Part shown: positions 57,049 to 64,000 of the stretch, piece by piece
Layout: the number at the start of each line of letters is the position of its first letter
Position numbering within the stretch: position 1 is the first letter of the stretch
Source: Talaromyces rugulosus
Lineage: Eukaryota > Ascomycota > Eurotiomycetes > Eurotiales > Trichocomaceae
Direction: 5' to 3'
Length of the DNA: 64,000 nucleotides
Assembly (NCBI RefSeq): GCF_013368755.1
Contig: NC_049562.1
Coordinates: forward strand, 2,914,001 to 2,978,000
Notes under the pieces: generated by a model
Told to the model about the DNA's origin: nothing
Database searches by the model: none
What the model saw: the letters and a program-made list of their open reading frames with translations, nothing else
Program-made: the position numbers and the translations under genes

Positions 57049-58413
57049 ATGGTAATTTATCCTGTCCAAACTTTGCTCGAACCTCAACACATCGGCTCGC
57101 GGCAACGATATCCTGTAACTGTGCCATTCAATTGCAGTGCGCCAATGTTGACGTCCTCGAGGAGCGTCAGACGGAAACTATGTTTCTCGTGCTCTGATTT
57201 TGTAGTACAGCCACAGGTGATGCAAAGTGCCTTTAACATACGCTTCAGGAGCAGCTTGTCATCTACAAGGGCGGTTACAAGCTATTATTCAACACCACGG
57301 CATTTTTCAGGGGCAAATTTTTCAGCTTTGAGATGTAATAGAAAACACATCAACGTGACACCGCGAACATGGATAATCAGCAAATATCAGTCTCAATTGG
57401 CCGTTGCGCAGCCAGATTCGACGCTGGCTCCAGCCGTATATACACCACCGCAAAGGGGCCTACTTGCTTGGCTTCCCAAGTCCTGGGTACCGTATGCTGA
57501 ATTGGTGCGACTGGATAAACCGACAGGGACATATTATCTTTTTTTCCCATGTCTATTTTCGTCTTTGCTTGCAGCTCCGCTTGCTGTACCAATGACATCT
57601 CCTCTCGAATTGCTCGCGACCTCGGGCCTTTTCGTCACCGGCGCACTGATCATGCGAGGTGCAGGCTGTGCGATCAACGATCTTTGGGATAGAAATCTAG
57701 ATCCTCACGTGGAACGAACTAAGTTTCGACCGATTGCACGAGGGGCCTTGACGCCTCAGAAAGCCGTTGTTTTTACCGGATTCCAACTGTTAGGTGGCCT
57801 AGGACTGCTTCTCCAATTTCCCTTGGAATGTTTGTGGTATGGGATCCCAAGTCTACTGTTTGTTGCCTCATATCCCTTGGCCAAAAGGGTGACCAATTAC
57901 CCCCAATTTGTCCTTGGCTTGACCTTCTCATGGGGTGCGATGATGGGCTTCCCAGCGCTAGGTGTGGATTTGTTGAGCCGACCTGATGCCCTTGCAGCTG
58001 CGGCAGCGCTTTATTCCAGCTGTGTGGCCTGGACCGTTTTGTACGACATGATCTATGCACACATGGACATCAAGGATGATGTGGCCGCCGGAATAAAATC
58101 CATTGCTCTACGCCACGAACATAATACCAAAGCCGTCCTGTCAGGCCTGGCTGTCACCCAGGTGGCCCTTTTGGGAGTTGCGGGCTTGGCCGCTGGCGCT
58201 GGGCCGGTGTATTTCATCGGCAGCTGCGGAAGTGCCATTGCGACGCTTGGGCTGATGATCTGGAGAGTGCGCTTGAAAGATGTCAAAAATTGCTGGTGGT
58301 GGTTCAAGAATGGCTGTTGGCTGACTGGAGGAGGCATCGCGCTGGGCATGGCAGGCGAATATATTGACCAGTACCGCAAGCGTGGGGACGAAACGAGCTC
58401 CCCAGATTTGTAA
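57049..58413 (+). CDS. COQ2: 4-hydroxybenzoate polyprenyltransferase (ubiquinone synthesis)
   Basis: Inner-membrane prenyltransferase that attaches the polyprenyl tail to 4-hydroxybenzoate, the second step of coenzyme Q synthesis. Single exon; 454 residues from the ATG at 57049. In-frame ATGs at 57148 and 57220 are equally possible; the last gives MQSAFNIRFRSSLSSTRAV, a good mitochondrial presequence and a 397-residue protein. UbiA motifs are intact: LVRLDKPTGTYYLFFPCLFS, the first Asp-rich site NDLWDRNLDPHVERTKFRPI, and the second YDMIYAHMDIKDD. About eight hydrophobic helices follow the UbiA pattern. The last helix (GGGIALGMAGEYIDQYRK) is complete. No intron is needed, unlike most neighbours. 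Confidence 0.93.
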   Translation: MVIYPVQTLLEPQHIGSRQRYPVTVPFNCSAPMLTSSRSVRRKLCFSCSDFVVQPQVMQSAFNIRFRSSLSSTRAVTSYYSTPRHFSGANFSALRCNRKHINVTPRTWIISKYQSQLAVAQPDSTLAPAVYTPPQRGLLAWLPKSWVPYAELVRLDKPTGTYYLFFPCLFSSLLAAPLAVPMTSPLELLATSGLFVTGALIMRGAGCAINDLWDRNLDPHVERTKFRPIARGALTPQKAVVFTGFQLLGGLGLLLQFPLECLWYGIPSLLFVASYPLAKRVTNYPQFVLGLTFSWGAMMGFPALGVDLLSRPDALAAAAALYSSCVAWTVLYDMIYAHMDIKDDVAAGIKSIALRHEHNTKAVLSGLAVTQVALLGVAGLAAGAGPVYFIGSCGSAIATLGLMIWRVRLKDVKNCWWWFKNGCWLTGGGIALGMAGEYIDQYRKRGDETSSPDL

Positions 58414-58653
58414 TTAATATACACACGCGCCATCCTGTACTATTAATGGAGATATTTCTTCATGCTTGAGTTTTATCTATGTAGTTGTGATTGAAGCTTG
58501 TAATGCAGCATGACGGGAGTGGAGCCACCTCTTCCTAGCTTATACTTCGGCATCGCAAATTATTAATACGTCAGTCCCGAGTCGATCGCTCGCCAGCACG
58601 ACGACAATTCTTCCAACAACACCAGCACACAAAAGTCCACCTCCCCTGCAGCG
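58414..58653. other. Intergenic, GRX5 promoter
   Basis: 240 bp; COQ2 3' flank and GRX5 promoter on the same strand. Nothing further seen. Confidence 0.4.
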
Positions 58654-59250
58654 ATGTTTTCGAGATTTTCCTTTCAGGTAAGAAATCCTCTTTGCTAAAC
58701 ATTTACTCTGGCTAGCCTATTTACACGAAGCAACGTCCAGGCTTCCCGCGGCATCGCGCGATCCGTGCCGAAGGGCAGAGTCATTCCAGGTCCCTGGTCG
58801 TTTGTCTCAGGCCCATCCACCACCCTGCAAGCCCGTTTCCTCTCGGCAGAAACGAGAGCAGCCATCGATAAAGCCGTATCCTCGGCCCCGGTCGTCCTGT
58901 TCATGAAGGGAACCCCCGAAACGCCGCAGTGTGGGTTCTCTCGTGCGAGCATACAGATTCTCGGTCTCCAGGGAGTCGATCCTCAAAAGTTCACTGCATT
59001 CAACGTCCTTGAAGACCCAGAGCTCCGGCAAGGTGCGTGCATTTCTCTCTCGACTTTTGAAATTCATAAGCTAACTTTGGTTTTGTGCCATGCAGGAATC
59101 AAAGAATACTCCGACTGGCCAACAATACCGCAACTCTACGTCGACAAAGAATTCGTGGGCGGCTGTGATATACTGATGTCTATGCACCAAAACGGCGAAC
59201 TTGCCAAGCTGCTCGAGGAAAAGAGCACTCTTGTTCCCGCTGAAGAGTAG
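58654..59250 (+). CDS. GRX5: Mitochondrial monothiol glutaredoxin Grx5
   Basis: Matrix protein that passes Fe-S clusters from the Isu scaffold to targets. Exons 58654-58677, 58741-59032 and 59096-59250 give 156 residues, all in phase. Exon 1 codes only eight residues (MFSRFSFQ), the beginning of an Arg-rich presequence that runs to about residue 45. The glutaredoxin fold then shows [20 protein letters not shown] with the monothiol CGFS active site, [19 protein letters not shown] and the C-terminal [13 protein letters not shown]. The GSH-binding residues (Lys before GTP, TIP, GGCD) are present. Intron 2 (GTGCGT...ATGCAG) splits the G of GIKEYSDW. Confidence 0.94.
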
Positions 59251-59432
59251 TGTTTACACCCGTGACAATTTTTGCGCCACCGTTGATATCCGCATCTTGT
59301 GTGATTGGGACTACGATCTGTATTTATATGACTCGTTCAAATAATAACCAAAGAATTTTCGTGACTTCGTACAATAAATGATGATATCTGGGGCATCAAA
59401 AAACCTCGCGAGAGGTGTAAAAGTGGATTTGA
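59251..59432. other. Intergenic between convergent genes
   Basis: 182 bp of AT-rich 3' flanks between GRX5 and the next gene; nothing seen. Confidence 0.4.
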
Positions 59433-60371
59433 TTAACCCATCAGCCCCCCTAGGACAACCCTACTCACGCCCCCAAGCTCGTTCTTCGCGCTGCTCCTAC
59501 TAGCCTCCTCGAACTCTCTCACAACACCTGCAACCATCACCTTGCGAAGCTTGGCATCGGTCTTGGTGAAAAGCTCCGCCACTGCCGAAGTACAGGCTAC
59601 AGGACTAGAAACAAGGCTTATGAGTCTAGTGTAGCAATCGATCAATACGTCGCAGAGGGTTGCAAATGTCTCGAAGAAATCGGGGTCAAACGGAAGCGAA
59701 GGCGTTAGGAGATATGTATATTCTTCTCCGGGGTGTAGATCTGAAGATTCGGGATGGGAAAATGAGGTTATTGCCGATGCTGCAGTTGCTGAAGAAGCGA
59801 GGTTCCCTGTCATTGCTTTGACATCTGAGGAGTCACCAAAGTGCATTGGCAGGCCAATCTCGTTGGCTGAACTTGTCCTCCTAGCTTTACTGCCAGAGTA
59901 TGTTGTCCTCCTGAACATTTGGGGTATCCTTGCTCTGACCAGATTCGACGAAGAGTTCCCATCCGGGGAATGAACTTGTTGGAAGGACTCAAACTCGACC
60001 AACAGAGCATGCAGAGAGCGAAGGTATTCTAGCGGTGTTGAGTTCACGTCTAAAATCGGGGGAAGCGAAAGTCCGAGGAGTAAATAGTTTATCGCACGGC
60101 GAGACAGCTTTTTAGCATCAAAGTAGGGCATCTTCATGAGGTCGCTTTTAGAGAAGCGTATCGTATTAAACCAATAGACCTGACCGTCGTGGCTGTGGGT
60201 GCAAGACTATTAGTGGCAATTCACTTGATGTGGGTTGCAGACTGACGCTTTGCGTAAATAATTGAGGGTTGATATTCGTTTCGAGGACATTTCTTGGATA
60301 TGCTGGAGGATCAAGGTCGCGCTCTGGGGGCCGACGCCGCCAATTTGAGTAGGAGGGAGCATGGGAGCCAT
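59433..60371 (-). CDS. Conserved fungal protein of unknown function
   Basis: Exons 60371-60247 and 60192-59433 (GTCAGT donor, CCACAG acceptor, phase 2) give 294 residues. I cannot name the family with confidence. The N-terminal 110 residues look conserved and globular: QIGGVGPQSATLILQHIQEM, RISTLNYLRKAHDGQVYWFN, YFDAKKLSRRAINYLLLGLS and LEYLRSLHALLVEFESFQQ. A Ser-rich, disordered middle (residues 130-195) follows. The C-terminal helical part (DPDFFETFATLCDVLIDCYTRLISL, quoted in part: ETFATLCDVLIDCYTRLI) has a helix ending in EFEEASRSS, then a Gly-rich tail. No membrane helix and no catalytic motif. The open frame continues upstream of the ATG through a GTG; another short 5' exon cannot be excluded. 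Confidence 0.75.
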
Positions 60372-60822
60372 GGCTCCAGCCTTGCTAAGTAAATTTTGCA
60401 CAGGGCTGTTCACAGATGAGGAATAAAGTGCTTTAGATTAAAGTATAGGAAGGTATTTCTGTTGGTGGAATGTCTCGGGGTCACTTGCGGTGGTCGTCAG
60501 GGATGGCGTTGATCGCGCATCGGCGGCTCCGTGGAGCTGCATATCATTAGCGCGGGGAACTTGGCAGTTGCGAGAAAGTCAATTGCCCTCTCCTCCCTCT
60601 CCCAGCACTTCACCCTTGGACAACTCAGACATCGAATATAGTGGAGACTGGATAATTAACTATTTTTATGCCCTATTTTGAAACAACAACAACAACAACC
60701 GAAAGCCCATTCGACAATTATTTGGACGTTTACCGGCCACAACCCCGCATATACCTCGCCGAACCGTCAAAAGGGTTGAAGTCGGAGTCAGCTGAACTGC
60801 AAAAAGCACATTGATACTATCA
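60372..60822. promoter_or_regulatory. Divergent promoter region
   Basis: 451 bp between the conserved unknown (leftward) and ethanolamine-phosphate cytidylyltransferase (rightward). It holds an (AAC)6 run at 60682-60699. No exon recognised. Confidence 0.45.
60682..60699 (+). repeat. (AAC)6 microsatellite
   Basis: Six AAC triplets about 120 bp before the cytidylyltransferase start codon. Confidence 0.85.
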
Positions 60823-62322
60823 ATGTCTTCTCCTGATCAAGAACAAGTTCCTGCGCCGGGCCAATGGCCGGTCGATCCGCAAGATGAAGTTCCCATCTCG
60901 AAAGACCGCATCTGGGTTGATGGATGCTTCGACTTCAGCCATCATGGTAAGGAGACACCTCGGGCCTTGTTTCTCACTTGCTAAAATAATAGGCTTTTTA
61001 CAGGACATGCTGGCGCTATGCTGCAAGCACGCAAGCTGGGAAAAGAACTGTTCGTTGGCATTCACTCGGACGAGGCGATTCTCGAAAACAAGGGACCAAC
61101 TGTCATGACCCTGGATGAGCGGTTTGTCTCCTATTGTACCACCAGGGTCCGTTTTTGCTAAGTAGAATATCAGTGTTTCTGCTGTTGAGGCGTGCAGATG
61201 GGTTACGAAATCCGTCCCTCATGCTCCGTACGTCACTTACTTGCCATGGGTATCGCACTACGGCTGTCAGTACGTCGTTCACGGAGACGATATCACATCC
61301 GACAGCAACGGAAACGACTGCTATCGATTTGTAAAGGCCGCTGGCCGCTTTTTGGTCGTGAAGCGCACTCCGGGCATTTCCACCACTGATTTAGTTGGGA
61401 GAATGCTCCTATGCACCAAAAATCACTTTGTCAAGTCAGTCAAGGAAGTCCTGGCAGGGAATGAAGGATCTGGTAGCCCTGAGGATCGCCAAGTGAGCAG
61501 TACCGAACTCCTTCAAAGAATCCGAGAATATGCTACGGATGAAACTGGCCACAACCCGGGGCCCGAAGTGTGGATCTGGAACGGCAGTGATGAGGCAAAG
61601 ATTGGCGAGAGTGCTGACGAGGCTGGGAGTTTTGAAACCCTAATCAGCGGTATTGCGCCAAAGCCGGGCCAGAGAATCGTCTACGTGGACGGTGGGTTTG
61701 ATCTCTTTTCGTCGGGACATATCGAGTTCCTCCGGCGGGTGTGGGCCATGGAAGAAGCCGAAGGTCAGAAACGGGGATGGTTTGAGCCGGCTGAAAAGGA
61801 AAAGAGGATTGCCCAACATGGGGTGGACTACAGCCCTGCCTATATTATTGCTGGCATCCATGACGATTCTGTCATCAACCATTGGAAGGGCCTCAACTAC
61901 CCAATTATGAACATCTTTGAACGAGGACTATGCGTCCTACAATGCAAGGTATAGTTTAAAGGAACTGTGCACTATATGGTGAACTAAAACTAACCAATCC
62001 TCGGTAGTATATCCAATCTATTGTGTTCTCGACGCCATTCACACCCACCCGGCCATTTTTGCAGGCGATGCCATGGGGCGTCCCAGATGTCGTTTACCAC
62101 GGACCCACGACATTCATTCCGCTAACTTATGACCCCTATGTCGCGACGCAAGAGATGGGGATTTTCAAAGAAGTCGAGCCCCATCCGTTCCAGAGCGTGA
62201 ATGCCGGCGAGATCGTCGAGCGAATTCTACAGAGCCGCAACGCTTACGAAGAAAGGCAGCGAGCAAAGCAGGAAAAGGGGGTTATTGAACAGGCATCGAA
62301 GGAAAGAGAGGCGGGAAATTAG
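60823..62322 (+). CDS. ECT1: Ethanolamine-phosphate cytidylyltransferase
   Basis: Makes CDP-ethanolamine, the rate-limiting step of the Kennedy route to phosphatidylethanolamine. Exons 60823-60946, 61004-61121, 61174-61948 and 62008-62322 give 443 residues. There are two cytidylyltransferase folds, as in PCYT2/Ect1. The first has IWVDGCFDFSHHGHAGAM (HxGH, split by intron 1) and VTYLPWVSHYGCQYVVHGDD. The second has YVDGGFDLFSSGHIEFL and YIIAGIHDDSVIN, ending with NIFERGLCVLQCKYIQSIV across intron 3. The presence of both folds and the large linker (residues about 190-240) separate it from choline-phosphate cytidylyltransferase. It is convergent with the Ups2-like gene. Confidence 0.95.
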
Positions 62323-62792
62323 GCCTGAGAACATAGTATAGAGAGGTGGATTGATTTTTTAAATTTCTTGTCGACTCTCTTCTCATGGATGCAGGGGCTT
62401 AAAGAATTGTTTAACAGCATGGAGAGTTATGATCAATTAATCCTGATTTCATGTGTGAATAAAAATGTCAACATTCAAGTCTAATTCATTTTATGTCGAT
62501 GGAAAAAAATATATACATTCGCCCATTAGTCTAGGTCTGAGGTGAGTCGTGAAATCATTTAGTACAGAAAGAAGTATCTGTAAAAGAAATAAGATCCAAA
62601 ATTCCGCAGAATTCAGGCAAGAGGAGAGCTTTTTTTTTTTGGCAAAACGCGCCGAAAACAGATGTGTATGTGATATTAACCGAAACAATAAGCGCCGTCC
62701 TTGATAACCCCAATGCAGTTGTCGTAAATAATAAATGCAGTCGCTGAGCCGTCACAATATCGAATTTTGTTGTTATTGAAATAATTAACTTA
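62323..62792. other. Intergenic between convergent genes
   Basis: 470 bp of AT-rich 3' flanks with a T10 run near 62631; nothing else seen. Confidence 0.5.
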
Positions 62793-63447
62793 TCAAGCCG
62801 ATTGAAGGCGCTGTCTCTCGAGTTCCTTTTGTTCGCCGAAAACGCGTCGGCTCATCTCGAGGACGGCTTCGAAGCCCTCACGGCCCCGTTTGGCGTTCTG
62901 GCTGAATCTCTCAACACTGGCTTCTTCAACCTTATTCTTAATGTTCTGCCAGCCGCCGCACAGCGCGGTGATCAAGGCCTCCTGCTTGAAATCGGTTTTT
63001 GAGCCGGGCATTGACCTCGATGGCTGATAGACGACAGTCTCTTTCACGTTCAGGACGTTGGACCAGGTGAGGTTCGAGGAGCACATGGTCACTTTCTTCG
63101 ACACTGGGTCGACATAGGAGATTTCGTAAACATAGGACAGTGCATCTCCGCCAAGGAGCGAGACAACCCAGCGCGGGGCGGTCTGCTGGCAGGTGATAAG
63201 GCGTTCGGTGCGTAACTGAGCAAGCAGCAACTGTTAGTGATGTTCTTTATAGCAGTGTTGTAAAAGATAAAGCGGTCTGGGTAGTACTACTCACAACGCC
63301 AGTGGATGGCTCCACCGTTCTCGAGAGCGTGTCGACCGCTGTCACATGCGTTGATTTATCATTCCAAGGGCAGTATTTTCGCCAGTTTGCGGTGGAAACC
63401 TCGTCCCACGAGTAGTCGAAGGTGCAGTCAGATGAAAAAACCTTCAT
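62793..63447 (-). CDS. PRELI/UPS-family mitochondrial lipid-transfer protein (Ups2-like)
   Basis: Intermembrane-space phospholipid carrier acting as a dimer with Mdm35. Ups1 carries phosphatidic acid; Ups2 carries phosphatidylserine for conversion to phosphatidylethanolamine by Psd1. Exons 63447-63295 and 63215-62793 (GTGAGT donor, CTCAG acceptor, phase 0) give 191 residues, a full PRELI/MSF1 domain. The start MKVFSSDCTFDYSWDEV with NWRKYCPWNDKSTHV resembles Ups2/Ups3 more than Ups1. Other family blocks are LRTERLITCQQTAPRWV, YVYEISYVDP, MCSSNLTWSNVLNVKETVVY and a helical C-terminus (GREGFEAVLEMSRRVF). A longer upstream frame exists but has no supporting features, so the ATG at 63447 is chosen. 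Confidence 0.88.
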
Positions 63448-64000
63448 TCTGTGCTTTCCTCCTTGGAAGTTGGGGCAGATACGCCTAGGAATGAGATTCG
63501 ACCGGCGTTCCACAAATGGTTTAATTTTCTTCGGTTGTCTTGTCTTTCTCTCTTTGATCAAATTGGATTGACAAATTGTTGCTGGGCGAGGAGTGACGGC
63601 TGGTGACTGTAGAAAAGCAGACGCAGACAGAAACGACAAAACTGATCGAAGTAGGTGGAAAAAACGAGTCTCTGGCGACAGAGCGTGGTGTATCTAGCAG
63701 GAGGCGATCGTGAAAAGATGAGAAAAAAATGGGTCAGAAGACTCCCGCCGAGTGGGTCCGGCTCCGGCAAAAGCGTCCAGATCCGCGCGCCGCGTCCCAT
63801 TGGCCGACGCTCCTGTCTCTCCCGAATCGTCCCGCACAGGGTCACGTGCTGTCTTCCAGTTTGTTTGGTTTGTTTGTCCTCGTGTTTAATTTAGTATTAT
63901 TCTGTCTGGGGAAAGACAGAATAATAAAGTCCCCAGACAGAATAATAAAGTGGCAAATGCCATCGCCCTCTCTCAATTGGGCCTCTGTCAAGCCTCGCCG
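63448..64000. promoter_or_regulatory. Promoter of Ups2-like gene and window edge
   Basis: About 550 bp upstream of the PRELI-family gene, with GTCACGTGC (E-box core CACGTG) near 63841-63849 and a strong inverted repeat at 63895-63947 (listed). No coding region seen up to the window end. Confidence 0.45.
63895..63947. repeat. Inverted repeat, 18-nt arms, with internal direct copy
   Basis: Left arm 63895-63912 (TATTATTCTGTCTGGGGA) and right arm 63930-63947 are perfect reverse complements. The 17-nt spacer repeats most of the right arm (AGACAGAATAATAAAG). Transcribed either way it would fold into a stable hairpin. Confidence 0.85.

Overview
The window is nuclear DNA of a filamentous ascomycete. 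Three things show this: short spliceosomal introns (about 45-170 nt, GTAWGT-like donors, CTAAC branch sites); fungus-specific proteins (Zn2Cys6 factor, Pex20, PHO81/NUC-2, Whi2-like activator, F-box proteins); and gene structures typical of Pezizomycotina. A Eurotiomycete (Aspergillus/Penicillium/Talaromyces relatives) is the best guess, from overall likeness only. I could run no alignment. Exon borders were placed by hand and checked by reading-frame phase.

Layout. (1) 0-9.5 kb looks accessory. It holds a decayed sugar-transporter pseudogene, a secreted tannase/feruloyl-esterase-type hydrolase, an AtuA-like (DUF1446) enzyme divergent from it, a broken NLR-type gene (alpha/beta-hydrolase fused by deletion to ankyrin repeats) and a Zn2Cys6 transcription factor. 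(2) 10-25.5 kb is housekeeping: a Whi2-like phosphatase activator, an Snf5/Sfh1 chromatin-remodelling subunit, Pex20, Sec13, an F-box protein, a myo-inositol-type MFS transporter and the ABC-F protein Gcn20. (3) 25.5-40.4 kb is loose, with 1.6-2 kb intergenic stretches. It holds a large Byr4/Bfa1-like candidate, a drug:H+ antiporter-type MFS protein and two Ser-rich single-pass membrane proteins. (4) 41.6-48.4 kb holds PHO81 (SPX-ankyrin-GDPD), a mitochondrial DUF1279 protein and an orphan gene. (5) 48.4-50.6 kb is AT-rich and gene-free, with two relics that look derived from tRNA-Asp. (6) 50.6-63.5 kb is compact and rich in nuclear genes for mitochondria (uL3m, Coa1, Coq2, Grx5, a Ups2-type PRELI protein), plus a JmjC/zinc-finger chromatin protein, a small membrane protein, a conserved unknown and ethanolamine-phosphate cytidylyltransferase.

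Functional links. Ethanolamine-phosphate cytidylyltransferase and the Ups2-like protein are convergent neighbours, and the two feed the two routes to phosphatidylethanolamine. The esterase, AtuA-like enzyme, transporter relic and Zn2Cys6 factor could be remains of one catabolic locus; this is inference. The most unusual items are the NLR relic whose middle has been deleted, the start codons interrupted by or abutting introns in PHO81 and SEC13, the tRNA-Asp relics beside an orphan gene, and a JmjC protein with a C-terminal zinc finger and AT-hook-like tail. I found no CRISPR array, rRNA, intact tRNA or intact transposon.
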